A DNA stretch of 64,000 bases, taken from UBA8514 sp034933685 (GTDB lineage: Bacteria; Bacillota; Clostridia; Lachnospirales; Anaerotignaceae). Below the pieces are notes generated by a model, which made no database searches, was not told where the DNA came from, and saw nothing but the letters and a program-made list of their open reading frames with translations. Positions 1-8,465 of the stretch are shown here, piece after piece. The first letter of the stretch is position 1; every line of letters begins with the position of its first letter. Location of the stretch: contig JAYFNB010000017.1 in NCBI GenBank assembly GCA_034933685.1, forward strand, positions 1 through 64,000, given 5' to 3'. A program made the position numbers and the translations under genes.

Positions 1-51
1 CCGTTTGAAATAGCGCTATTTCGAGATAAGAGTACTGATATTCCCGCATAA
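1..51 (+). CDS. Possible 3' end of a gene entering from the left
   Basis: Frame 1 is open from the window edge and ends at a TAA at 49-51, giving a 16-residue tail (PFEIALFRDKSTDIPA). A hairpin follows at 56-94, as expected after a gene end. Nothing in the tail identifies a family, and the frame could be open by chance. A 16-bp perfect palindrome (7-22) lies inside it. Confidence 0.25.
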   Translation, partial: PFEIALFRDKSTDIPA

Positions 52-55
52 AAGC

Positions 56-94
56 AACCCCTAAGACCACTCAACAAGGGCGGTTTTAGGGGTT
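56..94 (+). terminator. Hairpin, probable terminator
   Basis: AACCCCTAAGACC at 56-68 pairs with GGTTTTAGGGGTT at 82-94, with one G-U pair. Only a short T stretch follows. It separates the possible upstream gene end from the MMPL remnant. Confidence 0.5.
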
Positions 95-145
95 TTCACG
101 TTTTGTATATCTTATTTTCACGTATTGCGGGTAACATGACAGCAG

Positions 146-616
146 ATGGAAAAGCAAGAAGCCGCAAAGGCGGCAATAAGCAAAAGCGCATTGTCTGTTC
201 TTACCTCAGGCTCAATACTTACAGTAGTAGGCTATGGTCTTTATTTTACATCTACAATACAAGGCATTTCACAAATTGGGCATTTGGTAGGCCGTGGAGC
301 ACTTCTTTCAATGATGCTTGTACTTTCTCTGTTGCCGGCATTACTTGCTGTTTTTGATAAGACCATAGAAAAACAGCAGGCAAAAAGCATTGCACGAAAA
401 GAAAAACATAAAGCCTTTGCAGATAAGCATTTTTCTGCAATAAAAGCTAAAACAAATTTAATGCAAATTTCAGCAAAGCCAAAGGACAAAACATCACTGC
501 TAACAGGTGGGAAAAAGCCGCTACTTCTTACAGGCGGTAAAAAACCATCATTGCTTATGGGTAAAAAGCAAAAGCAGATAACAGCTAAGGGAGGAGAAAA
601 AGATGAAACTTTATAA
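146..616 (+). pseudogene. MMPL/RND-type transporter, C-terminal remnant
   Basis: The 156-residue frame begins inside an MMPL membrane domain. EKQEAAKAAISKSALSVLTS followed by two hydrophobic segments and LLPALLAVFDK is the usual end of the last transmembrane bundle of MMPL exporters, followed here by a Lys-rich cytoplasmic tail. Full MMPL transporters have roughly 700-1000 residues, so nearly all of this one is missing. The in-frame stop at 137-139 and the terminator-like hairpin at 56-94 rule out a normal upstream continuation. Frame +1 just before it (about 104-145, LYILFSRIAGNMTA) resembles the preceding conserved MMPL segment, which suggests a frameshift near 145. The stop overlaps the next gene by 14 nt, so the old translational coupling survives. 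No Shine-Dalgarno precedes the ATG at 146. I read this as a decayed or truncated gene; the MMPL assignment is fairly sure. Confidence 0.7.
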
Positions 617-2828
617 AAAGCAAACAGCCGTTTTAATGGCTTTAATTATAGCAGTATCCGCAGGAGCTTCCTCGGCATATGCAGGCTTGCCTGTGGCAAC
701 TGGCGACGAGGCTATGTATGTAAACTTGGATTACTATGGCAAAACTGAAAATGTTAGTGTGGTAAAAAGCTACAGCATGAATGGAACTAAGGAGGTTGTG
801 GATTACGGCGATTACACCAATATCATAAACATGACCAATTATGCACAGCCAAAAACTGAGAACGGTAAGGTAAGCTTCAATTTTGATGAGGAAGTTAACC
901 GTTTCTATTTTGAAGGTAAAATGAAAAATAATCAGGCAAATTTGCCTTGGAATTTTGATGTTACCTACAAGCTTAATGGTGTGCCCGTACAGGCAGATAA
1001 GCTTCCAGGGAAAGCAGGGCTTGTTGAAATTGAGGTACACGCCATTCCTAACCCTAACACAAACCCATATTACAAAAACAACATGATATTACAGGTTGGC
1101 ACTGCTGTAAATGCCGATGAGATACTTAGCCTGGAAGCACCAGGGGCACAAATTCAGTCTCTAGGAAATAAAAAGGCAGTTATATTCATGGCACTGCCCC
1201 AGGAAGAACAAACTTTTACAATTCGTATAGGCAGTGATGATTTTGAGTTTGCAGGCGTTGAAATGATGATGATACCTGCTACTCTTTCACAAATGGATGA
1301 TATAAAAGAGCTTAGGGAAACAAAGGAAAAAATTGAAGATTCTGCCGATGCAATGAGTGAAAGCATGGACGTTATTTTAGATACTTTAGATGGATTGCAA
1401 AGCGGTTTTGCTTCAACAGTTACAGGGCTTCAAAGCCTTGATGAGGCAAGGGCAACCATAAGCAATTCCAAGGGAAAGGTTTACGATAGCGGAGATATTG
1501 CCGCAGAAGACCTTAAAGAATTCTCTGCCACCATTGCACCTCTTGTTCCACATATTGATAATTCAAAAACCATGTTAAATGAGGTGAACGCCAGCCTTAA
1601 CAGCTCTGTTTCAACCTTAAAAGAATTAAAACCACAGCTAAAAGACCTTAGCACCTTGCTGAAAAAAACTCAGACAGATGTGGATGGGCTTAAAGCTATG
1701 GTTGAAGAAATGAAGGCAAATGAAAAAGACAGAAAAGAGCTATTTACTGAAATAGTTTACCAGATGACATGTATTAGTAAAGACATGGATGATCTTTATG
1801 ACAACATGGATGACCTTGGCAAGGCAACTGATGACCTTTATGAACTTTTATGGGATTTACCGCATATCGATAATATTCCAATTGATACAACGGATATAGA
1901 TCCATCCGCTTTAGCAGGAGCAGGTGTAAGTGATGTTGCAGGGGTGTATATCACTCTTTCAACCATACAAGGAAAGCTGAATGACCTTGCAAGTGTTGTA
2001 AATGAAGACCTTGATGAGGTTAGCACTACCATTGAAGAGCTTAGGGGCAAAGCTTACACCCTTACAAAACCATTAAAAGACCTTACAACCACAGGGGCCA
2101 GCGTTAGCAAAACAGGAGGAGATCTTACAGACACCATGGCAAAGCTTACAAAGCTGACAGATAAATATATGACATCAGCAGAAGACCACAGCGATGATAT
2201 TGTTTCTCTTTTAAACAATGCTGATGAAATTTGCGGTGTTGCAGGAAATGTTACGGACACTTGCCAAAAACTTATAGACAACGTAGATGAGTTAAATGGA
2301 ATATTAAATAAACATGAGGCTGGCATGGAGGAAACGGCTGAACAATGCAGTGCTTTACTTACAACCAGTGTAAAAAGCCTTGATGACACATATACATTTA
2401 TTAAAACCTTTGAGGAAGTTGCAAAAACCAGCGGAAATTCCTTGGATGTTGGAACACAGAAAACTATAAGCGGATTGGTGCAAGCACTGGAGGAGTCTAT
2501 GACAGGCTTGGCGCAGGCACCTGTGTTAAGAAACGCAAAAGATACCGTTAAAAATTTAATTGATGATGAATGGGATAAATACAGCGAGGATGAAAATGGG
2601 TTACTTAACATCGATACCAGTGAAAGCCCTGTGTCCTTTACATCTTCCCAGAATGCAGCACCAAAAAGTGTTCAGGTTATTGTTAGAACAAAGGAAATAA
2701 CTAAAGATTCTGTTGAGGAAGATGTTGACCTTGAGGCAATGAATGCAAAGGACAAGGGAACTTTTTTTGGAAGAATTGCAGGGATTTTCAAAAAGATTTG
2801 GAGTGGAATAACAGGTATTTTCAGCTAA
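603..2828 (+). CDS. Secreted coiled-coil protein, partner of MMPL transporter
   Basis: A 741-residue protein with an N-terminal signal peptide (basic start, hydrophobic stretch, AYA cleavage region near residue 27). The N-terminal 200 or so residues are predicted beta-rich. Residues of about 230-680 are long heptad-type helices rich in Leu, Asp, Lys and Thr, and a short hydrophobic end (IFKKIWSGITGIFS) could touch the membrane. Coiled-coil extracellular proteins like this often lie directly behind MMPL exporters in Firmicutes, as here, where the start overlaps the transporter remnant. AGGAGA precedes the ATG. With the transporter reduced to a remnant its role is doubtful: it may be an orphan, or may work with another exporter. 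No enzyme motif is visible. Function is inferred from position only. Confidence 0.75.
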   Translation: MKLYKKQTAVLMALIIAVSAGASSAYAGLPVATGDEAMYVNLDYYGKTENVSVVKSYSMNGTKEVVDYGDYTNIINMTNYAQPKTENGKVSFNFDEEVNRFYFEGKMKNNQANLPWNFDVTYKLNGVPVQADKLPGKAGLVEIEVHAIPNPNTNPYYKNNMILQVGTAVNADEILSLEAPGAQIQSLGNKKAVIFMALPQEEQTFTIRIGSDDFEFAGVEMMMIPATLSQMDDIKELRETKEKIEDSADAMSESMDVILDTLDGLQSGFASTVTGLQSLDEARATISNSKGKVYDSGDIAAEDLKEFSATIAPLVPHIDNSKTMLNEVNASLNSSVSTLKELKPQLKDLSTLLKKTQTDVDGLKAMVEEMKANEKDRKELFTEIVYQMTCISKDMDDLYDNMDDLGKATDDLYELLWDLPHIDNIPIDTTDIDPSALAGAGVSDVAGVYITLSTIQGKLNDLASVVNEDLDEVSTTIEELRGKAYTLTKPLKDLTTTGASVSKTGGDLTDTMAKLTKLTDKYMTSAEDHSDDIVSLLNNADEICGVAGNVTDTCQKLIDNVDELNGILNKHEAGMEETAEQCSALLTTSVKSLDDTYTFIKTFEEVAKTSGNSLDVGTQKTISGLVQALEESMTGLAQAPVLRNAKDTVKNLIDDEWDKYSEDENGLLNIDTSESPVSFTSSQNAAPKSVQVIVRTKEITKDSVEEDVDLEAMNAKDKGTFFGRIAGIFKKIWSGITGIFS

Positions 2829-2853
2829 GAAGTCTTAAACACAAAAACTACTA

Positions 2854-2897
2854 AACAGGGGTTTAGGCACACATGTCCTCAAACCCTTGTTTTTTTG
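2854..2897 (+). terminator. Rho-independent terminator
   Basis: ACAGGGGTTT pairs with AAACCCTTGT (one G-U) and is followed by a run of T. It ends the coiled-coil protein gene. Confidence 0.85.
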
Positions 2898-2936
2898 TTG
2901 ATATTCAGGGTGTATTTGGTAAAAATGCCGTATTTA

Positions 2937-2965
2937 TTGTAGATTTTAAGAATAAATGGTATACT
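2937..2965 (+). promoter_or_regulatory. Sigma-A promoter of the CapA-like gene
   Basis: TTGTAG at 2937-2942, 17-bp spacer, TATACT at 2960-2965. The start codon is about 30 bp downstream. Confidence 0.65.
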
Positions 2966-2993
2966 TAAGTTGCAGTAAAAAGGAGAGATAATA

Positions 2994-4232
2994 ATGAAAA
3001 AGTGCTTATTGCAGATAATGCTTATATTGGCAATGGTAATTTTTGCTTTTAGCGGATGTAAAAAGAAGGAAATTCCCGTAAGTGCAATTCCACAGCCTGT
3101 TGAGGAAGAAATTGTTCAAGAGGAAGTAGAGGAACTGCCTCCACCAAAAGAAGATGTAATTAAAAATGCAAAGCTCACTGTAACAGGAGATTTAATGGTG
3201 CATAGTTGGCAGTATAACGAGGCGTATAACAGGGAAACAGGGGTTTATGATTTTTCCCATAATTTCAGCGAAATAAAGAAGTATTTTGCAGAAAGTGACT
3301 TGGTTATTGGCAACTTGGAAACGGTTTTTGCTGGTGAAGAAAGAGGTATTAGTGATTATCCAAACTTTAATACGCCTGACGCCTTTGGTAACGCACTTAA
3401 AGACGCAGGTTTCAATTTACTTACCACTGCAAATAATCACTGCATGGATAAGGGAATAAATGGACTTAATAGAACTATTGAAGTTTTAGACGGCCTTGGC
3501 ATAGACCATTTTGGAACATATTTAAGCCAAGAACAGAGAGATACAATACTTGTGAAGGATGTAAATGGAATTAAGATTGCTTTTCTTTCATACACCTATG
3601 GTACAAATGGAATACCTGTTTCAACAGACTACAGTGTTAACCTGATAGATGGCGGAAATATGGAGGCAGACATTAGCCGTGCAAAAGATATGGCAGACCT
3701 TGTGGTTGTTATGCCACACATGGGGACTGAGTATGAAGAAACCGTTAGTGATAGATATAAGGCTTTGGCGGATAAAATGTTTGCTTCCGGGGCAGATATA
3801 ATTTTGGCAAGCCATCCTCATGTGCTTCAGCCTATGGAATACAGAACAATAACTAATGAGGATGGAACCACAAGAGAGGGTTTTATAATCTATTCTCTTG
3901 GAAATTGCATTTCTTCACAAACCACACCACCACGAAACGCAGGAGTGATACTGAACCTTGAAATTCAACAGCTTAACGACGAAAAGCCGGAGATTAAGCA
4001 GGTAAGTGTAATACCTATATGGACTCAGTTTAGAAATGTTAAAGAGCAGGACCATTTTATGATTAGAAGTGTTTACGATTTGCTTAGCCTTAGTGATGAG
4101 GAGCTTAAAGCCACAGTTAGGGCGAAAGACATTAAACGTATAAAGGAGATACAAGTGCAGTCCACCAAAGCCCTTTTAGGCTATGAAGTGCCCATAGAGA
4201 ATATGAAGAGTGAGTATGTATTTGAACGCTGA
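2994..4232 (+). CDS. CapA-family lipoprotein (PgsA-like metallophosphatase fold)
   Basis: A 412-residue lipoprotein: basic N-terminus, hydrophobic core and lipobox FSGC with Cys22, then an acidic/proline linker to about residue 55. The catalytic-like domain carries the CapA/metallophosphoesterase signatures TGDLMVH, GNLET, ANNHCMDKG, SHPHVLQP and YSLGN, so the metal-site Asp, Asn and His residues are all present. CapA/PgsA proteins belong to poly-gamma-glutamate synthesis or export, but no pgsB or pgsC lies nearby. The actual substrate is unknown, and a stand-alone envelope phosphodiesterase is equally possible. It has its own promoter (2937-2965) and a good GGAGAG ribosome site, so it is probably monocistronic. 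Confidence 0.85.
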   Translation: MKKCLLQIMLILAMVIFAFSGCKKKEIPVSAIPQPVEEEIVQEEVEELPPPKEDVIKNAKLTVTGDLMVHSWQYNEAYNRETGVYDFSHNFSEIKKYFAESDLVIGNLETVFAGEERGISDYPNFNTPDAFGNALKDAGFNLLTTANNHCMDKGINGLNRTIEVLDGLGIDHFGTYLSQEQRDTILVKDVNGIKIAFLSYTYGTNGIPVSTDYSVNLIDGGNMEADISRAKDMADLVVVMPHMGTEYEETVSDRYKALADKMFASGADIILASHPHVLQPMEYRTITNEDGTTREGFIIYSLGNCISSQTTPPRNAGVILNLEIQQLNDEKPEIKQVSVIPIWTQFRNVKEQDHFMIRSVYDLLSLSDEELKATVRAKDIKRIKEIQVQSTKALLGYEVPIENMKSEYVFER

Positions 4233-4286
4233 CATAAAATATTAAATAATAATTATTATTGACTACTAGACTTTTTTTATGGTGTG

Positions 4287-4295
4287 TGTTATAAT
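4287..4295 (+). promoter_or_regulatory. Extended -10 promoter of superoxide reductase
   Basis: TGtTATAAT is an extended -10. No good -35 stands 17 bp upstream; a TTGACT at 4259 is too far away (25 bp). Confidence 0.55.
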
Positions 4296-4345
4296 GAAGA
4301 AGTAACCATAAATAACATTTTTTTACTTAAGAAGGAGTGAACAAT

Positions 4346-4726
4346 ATGAGCGAAACTAAGTTTTTTGTCTGTAAGCATTGTGGTAACTTAATTGGAATGA
4401 TAGAGAATTCCGGTGTACCTGTTGTGTGCTGTGGTGAGAAAATGACCGAGCTTGTTGCAAATACTGTAGATGCCAGCCTTGAAAAACATACTCCAGTTGT
4501 TAGTGTAAACGGTGACAAAGTTGAAGTTGTAGTTGGCAGTGTTGAACATCCAATGCTTGAAGAGCATTTTATTAAATGGATTTATGTTGAAACAAAGAAG
4601 GGCGGACAAAGAAAAGCTCTTAAACCAGGAGAAGCACCTAGGGCAACATTTGTTGTTACCGATGATGAACCTATAGCTGTTTATGCATACTGCAATTTGC
4701 ATGGCTTATGGAAAACTGTAATCTAA
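4346..4726 (+). CDS. Desulfoferrodoxin / superoxide reductase
   Basis: A 126-residue protein that reduces superoxide to peroxide in the cytoplasm of anaerobes using electrons from rubredoxin. The N-terminal desulforedoxin domain has the Fe(Cys)4 ligands (CKHC near residue 9, then a CC pair near residue 28). The C-terminal catalytic domain has the His ligands in EKHTPVV and EHPMLEEHFIKWI, and the Cys/His pair in CNLHGLW. This is the two-centre class. The ATG at 4346 is chosen because AAGGAG (4332-4337) stands 8 nt before it; the GTG at 4337 overlaps that ribosome site. It is monocistronic, with an extended -10 promoter and a strong terminator. Confidence 0.95.
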   Translation: MSETKFFVCKHCGNLIGMIENSGVPVVCCGEKMTELVANTVDASLEKHTPVVSVNGDKVEVVVGSVEHPMLEEHFIKWIYVETKKGGQRKALKPGEAPRATFVVTDDEPIAVYAYCNLHGLWKTVI

Positions 4727-4740
4727 TAATAAACAAAAAG

Positions 4741-4767
4741 CGTTGGGCAATTGCCCAACGTTTTTTT
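4741..4767. terminator. Bidirectional terminator (20-bp perfect palindrome)
   Basis: CGTTGGGCAATTGCCCAACG at 4741-4760 is a perfect palindrome with A-rich DNA before it and T7 after it. It can end both the plus-strand superoxide reductase gene and the convergent minus-strand MATE gene. Confidence 0.9.
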
Positions 4768-6106
4768 ATGCCAAGATTTTTTCTTTTTTTGGATGGGTAA
4801 CTTTGTAATACAAAAATATTGAAAGTAATGTAGAACATATATCTGATGCAGGCTGTGCATAAATTAAGCCATTAAGCCCGATTAATGCATTTGACATTAT
4901 TAGCACAGGCAAAAATATAATTCCCTGACGAGATACAGATAAAATCATAGATGGTACAGCCTTGCCCATTGCCTGAAACGTGTTAACCATAAGAAACAGA
5001 CAACCTATAAACGGAACAGAAACAATATTTACACGAAGAAACCCTGTGCCAATGGCAATAACTTCAGTATCCTTTAAAAAAGCACCGATGATATAGGGGC
5101 TGGCAGAAAAGATAAGTATTGTAAAGGCAATGCCTATTGCTGTGCCAGCGATGCCTGTGGTGCGTATTACATTATGCATTCTGGTATGGTTTCCTGAAGC
5201 ATAGTTATAACCAATTAAAGGTTGAACGCCCTGTGCAAGACCAATTAAAAGCATAGCAGGTAACATTGTTACCTTTGATACAATACCTAAAGCGGCAACC
5301 ACATTATCTCCATAGCCAACGGCGAAATTGTTAAGCACTATGTTGGAAAAACTTATTAATATAGTGTTAAGTGAAGCAGGCAGACCAATTGAAAATATGT
5401 TTTTTATAATATCTGCGCTTATTTTGCAATCGCTAGGTAAAACAGAAAGATTCTTGCTTTTTTTAAGCATGTAAACAATATAGTAAAGCACAGACACAAT
5501 GTTGGCAAAGATGGTTGCATATGCAGCACCAGCAACACCCATTTTTAAATATAAAATAAGTATAGGGTCTAATATTATGTTAATAACTGTTCCAAGCATC
5601 ATGCCAAGCATTGCATTTTTTGCCGCACCCTCTGCCCTAATGGTTTGCCCAAGGGAAAAGCTTAGAATAACAAATGGAGCGCCGCCTATAATAACAACAA
5701 GGTAGCTTTTTGCAAAATCAAAGGTCTGTTGGCTTGCACCAATAGCATTTAAAATTGGGTTTATTCCTAAAAGCCCTGCAATCATGCAGAAAATACCTAG
5801 TGCAAGGGCAGAATAAAATGCCACCGAGCTTGCTTTCTTACATTGTTCAGTTCGTTTTTGACCAAGCAGACGTGATATATATGAACCACCACCAATGCCA
5901 AAAATACTGCCAAAAGACATAAGGCACATGAAAATAGGCATTGCAATGGTAACTGCCGCCACTTGGTTTGCGTCTTTAAGCTGACCAACAAAAAAAGTGT
6001 CAGCAAGGTTGTAGATAATCGTAACAAGCATACCCAGCATTGTTGGCAGGGCAAGCTTAATAATTGCCTTTGGAATAGGCAGGGTTTCAAATATTTCGTT
6101 TTCCAT
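4766..6106 (-). CDS. MATE family multidrug efflux pump (MepA-like)
   Basis: A 446-residue inner-membrane protein with about 12 hydrophobic segments in two homologous halves (starting near residues 12 and 235), as in MATE cation-coupled drug exporters. Characteristic elements are the N-terminal PIPKAIIKLALPTMLGMLV, NLADTFFVG, GQTIRAEGAAKNAM and LIGLAQGVQPLIGYNYASG. It lies 11 bp downstream of a MarR-type regulator on the same strand with an AGGAGG ribosome site between, the arrangement of mepR-mepA. The drug or metabolite exported cannot be told from the sequence. It is one of three MATE genes in the window. Confidence 0.92.
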   Translation of the reverse strand: MENEIFETLPIPKAIIKLALPTMLGMLVTIIYNLADTFFVGQLKDANQVAAVTIAMPIFMCLMSFGSIFGIGGGSYISRLLGQKRTEQCKKASSVAFYSALALGIFCMIAGLLGINPILNAIGASQQTFDFAKSYLVVIIGGAPFVILSFSLGQTIRAEGAAKNAMLGMMLGTVINIILDPILILYLKMGVAGAAYATIFANIVSVLYYIVYMLKKSKNLSVLPSDCKISADIIKNIFSIGLPASLNTILISFSNIVLNNFAVGYGDNVVAALGIVSKVTMLPAMLLIGLAQGVQPLIGYNYASGNHTRMHNVIRTTGIAGTAIGIAFTILIFSASPYIIGAFLKDTEVIAIGTGFLRVNIVSVPFIGCLFLMVNTFQAMGKAVPSMILSVSRQGIIFLPVLIMSNALIGLNGLIYAQPASDICSTLLSIFLYYKVTHPKKEKILA

Positions 6107-6117
6107 TAAAGTTCCTC

Positions 6118-6570
6118 CTAAGATGTTTTGTTTTCCAAATTTTTAAGCCCTCGTTGCAAAAGATTTGCAAACAAGGTCTTTTCTTCGGCGCTCATGCCTT
6201 CCACCAGTTTATTTTCGATGGAGCTTAGCACCTTTTTAATTTCAGCTATATTTTTTTGTGCAGATGGTGTAAGAATAAGCTTTTTAATACGCCCATCTTC
6301 TATACAGCCTTGCCTTAAAATTAGGCCTTTTTTTTCCAGATTGTTCAGAAGGCTTGTGATAGACGAGCGTCTAATCTGAAAAACTTCCTCTAATTCATTC
6401 TGAAAAACATCTCTAACCACGGATTTATCGTTGATGTAGCATAAAATTTTGCCCTGCTGATGGGTTACGTTTTGATACTCTAAAGCAGCGTCCATCATTA
6501 AAAACATGTAGTTGGTTATTCTGCGCATATATGCACCATACAAAAAGTTGTTATCGCCGTCAGTAATCAT
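6118..6570 (-). CDS. MarR family transcriptional regulator
   Basis: A 150-residue dimeric winged-helix repressor: helical N-terminus, recognition helix region (VFQIRRSSITSLLNNLEKKG, about residues 65-85), wing (GCIEDGRIKKLILT) and C-terminal dimerisation helices. It is cotranscribed with the MATE pump that follows. A perfect promoter (6607-6635) and a 20-bp dyad (6582-6601) precede it. The dyad covers the predicted transcription start, so autorepression relieved by a pump substrate is the natural model. The family is certain; the ligand is unknown. Confidence 0.92.
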   Translation of the reverse strand: MITDGDNNFLYGAYMRRITNYMFLMMDAALEYQNVTHQQGKILCYINDKSVVRDVFQNELEEVFQIRRSSITSLLNNLEKKGLILRQGCIEDGRIKKLILTPSAQKNIAEIKKVLSSIENKLVEGMSAEEKTLFANLLQRGLKNLENKTS

Positions 6571-6581
6571 GCTTATTCTCC

Positions 6582-6601
6582 TTTGTTAGAGTTCTAACAA
6601 A
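6582..6601. promoter_or_regulatory. MarR operator (inverted repeat)
   Basis: TTTGTTAGAGTTCTAACAAA has 9-bp perfect arms around a 2-bp centre. It begins 6 bp downstream of the -10 box of the MarR-MATE operon, so it overlaps the transcription start. Confidence 0.85.
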
Positions 6602-6606
6602 TATTA

Positions 6607-6635
6607 AGTATAATGTCTGAAAATTTATTTGTCAA
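6607..6635 (-). promoter_or_regulatory. Promoter of the MarR-MATE operon
   Basis: On the minus strand: TTGACA (6635-6630), 17-bp spacer, TATACT (6612-6607). It is a near-consensus sigma-A promoter. Confidence 0.9.
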
Positions 6636-6692
6636 GGAAAAACTTCTGTATAATTACAGCTTTAAGGGAATGTTAATGAATAATGACAAATT

Positions 6693-6725
6693 AAAAATGC
6701 CTCGACCTATAGGCCAAGGCATTTT
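6693..6725 (-). terminator. Terminator of the Cu-amine-oxidase-N protein gene
   Basis: AAAAATGCCT pairs with AGGCATTTT around an inner CCTATAGG. On the minus strand the stem is followed by T-rich sequence. Confidence 0.75.
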
Positions 6726-6764
6726 GTGGTTTAATTTGAAAACCGTTATTGATTTTGTTGCGGT

Positions 6765-8222
6765 TTACTGATATGCCATAAACATATCGTTAAGAGAAAT
6801 TACAGTTTCACCAGCTTTTGGTGCACTAAGTGGTTTGTTTGTTGTTTCTGAATAGTCAAGGTTACCAGTCATAGTCATATCGAAGATGCCGTCCATACCC
6901 ATTGTCATATTCATTGTTGTTTTAAGACCGGTCTGTGCAGCTGTTAATTTCATCATTTCAGTGCCCATGTAAGCCATTTTCATATCAATTGAATAACCAG
7001 TTACTTTATCGTCTGCTGATGTAATCTTCATGGATATTGTCATTGCCATGCCGTCTGTGTCTTGTGTGTAAGTGGACTGGTATCCGTCTGCAACTGCCTT
7101 AAATGCGTTGTCGCTGAAAAGGCCTGTAAGAAGTTTATATGTTTGAATTGCTGCTGCAGATTCATATTTATCGTCTGTAGGAATTTCAGATGATATTGCT
7201 GCCATATAGCTTTCAAAATCAGCTTCTTTTGCCATTTTTGCAAGGTCTGTAAAGCTGAAACCTGCACCGGACATTGAAAGCATTTCGTTCATATCAATTG
7301 AGTACCATGTACCTTCTGCCGCACCCATGAGTGTAGAGAAGAGGTTGCTTTGAATGTAGTATTTACCTGTATCTAAGCTGAAAATTAAATTGAAATTAAT
7401 GTTTTTAAAGTTTTCAAGCTGAGCAAGAGTTTCAGCATCGGTTGTTTCATCTGCTTTAAGCATTTTTTCAATTGCTGTAAGATCAAGTTCTGCAACCATG
7501 CTCATGTTTATATTTGAGGAATCTGTTATACCATCAATTTTGCAAACACCTTTAATATTGTTATCGCTTGAACCTTCAATGTTTTTAACGTCAAAGTTGA
7601 ATGTACCTGTAAGTGCATATGTTTTTTCGGAAAATTCCTTTGCATATGCAAGGTATTTATTCATAATTGTGTAGGTTTCACCTGCACCTTTAACTTCGTC
7701 AGCATCAAAAATGATAACTGTTCTGTTTTCAGCATCCCAGCCTACTGTGCAGTTAAGTGCTTGTTCTGCAAAACGAACAGGTACGTATGTACGGCCGTTT
7801 TGAACAAAAGAAGCAACGTCTGTTTCAACAGTATTGGTTGTGCCATCTTTTGTTACTGTCATACTTTTTTGGCCAACTGTAAAAGCAGCTTCTGTGTCGT
7901 TCTTTTTAACTGTAATTTTGCTTGTTTCAGCGTCGTAAGCTACTTCTGCTTTAAGGCCTTCAAAAATAGCTCTAAAAGGTACATATACACGGCCATTTAC
8001 AATAATTGGCTCTGCATCAGCAAATTTCATATCAGTTCCGTTAAGCTGAACAGCAAGTTCAGGTTCAACAGCTACCTCTTCTTCAACAGCTTCTTCTGCA
8101 ACTTCAGTTGTGGCAGTAACCTCTTGTGCAGCCTCTGGTGTTTCCTGTGCAAAGGCACTGCTTGGTGCAAACACCATTAAAGATGCCATAGCAATTGCGG
8201 CTAACTTTTTAAATTTCATCAT
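6765..8222 (-). CDS. Secreted protein with copper amine oxidase N-terminal domain
   Basis: A 485-residue secreted protein: signal peptide ending near AFAQE (residue 26), an acidic Val/Glu-rich linker, then a Cu_amine_oxidN1-type domain at about residues 57-175 built from two similar halves (VNGRVYVPFRAIFEGL and QNGRTYVPVRFAEQAL). In Firmicutes this domain is a wall- or surface-associated stalk with no amine oxidase activity. The remaining 300 or so residues form a Met- and Thr-rich beta/alpha region with no recognised motif. Two ATGs are adjacent at 8222, and AAAGGAGG stands 11 nt before. It is monocistronic with its own terminator. Function unknown; surface or envelope role inferred. Confidence 0.85.
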   Translation of the reverse strand: MMKFKKLAAIAMASLMVFAPSSAFAQETPEAAQEVTATTEVAEEAVEEEVAVEPELAVQLNGTDMKFADAEPIIVNGRVYVPFRAIFEGLKAEVAYDAETSKITVKKNDTEAAFTVGQKSMTVTKDGTTNTVETDVASFVQNGRTYVPVRFAEQALNCTVGWDAENRTVIIFDADEVKGAGETYTIMNKYLAYAKEFSEKTYALTGTFNFDVKNIEGSSDNNIKGVCKIDGITDSSNINMSMVAELDLTAIEKMLKADETTDAETLAQLENFKNINFNLIFSLDTGKYYIQSNLFSTLMGAAEGTWYSIDMNEMLSMSGAGFSFTDLAKMAKEADFESYMAAISSEIPTDDKYESAAAIQTYKLLTGLFSDNAFKAVADGYQSTYTQDTDGMAMTISMKITSADDKVTGYSIDMKMAYMGTEMMKLTAAQTGLKTTMNMTMGMDGIFDMTMTGNLDYSETTNKPLSAPKAGETVISLNDMFMAYQ

Positions 8223-8393
8223 AATACAAATTTCCTCCTTTTATTTCTTTTTTGTGTTATCAATATCTGTATAAGTTTAACACCGTTTTTTCTAAATTGC
8301 TATAGAAATGGTGTTATTTCAACAATATTAATAAATTTGTAAAAAAAATATACGAAGTTTTTAATAGTAGCTAAAAATTAATAAAATTATGTA

Positions 8394-8421
8394 TTGAAAT
8401 AAAAACAAAATAGGTTATAAT
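8394..8421 (+). promoter_or_regulatory. Promoter of ispE
   Basis: TTGAAA at 8394-8399, 16-bp spacer, TATAAT at 8416-8421. The predicted transcript starts near 8428, which excludes the TTG at 8424 as start codon. Confidence 0.75.
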
Positions 8422-8465
8422 GTTTGTATACAGTATATAAAAAACACAAAGAATACGGTGATTAT

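Noticed and set aside
4259..4295. TTGACT as -35 for the superoxide reductase promoter
   Set aside because: The distance to TATAAT is 25 bp, too long for any normal promoter; an extended -10 explains it better.
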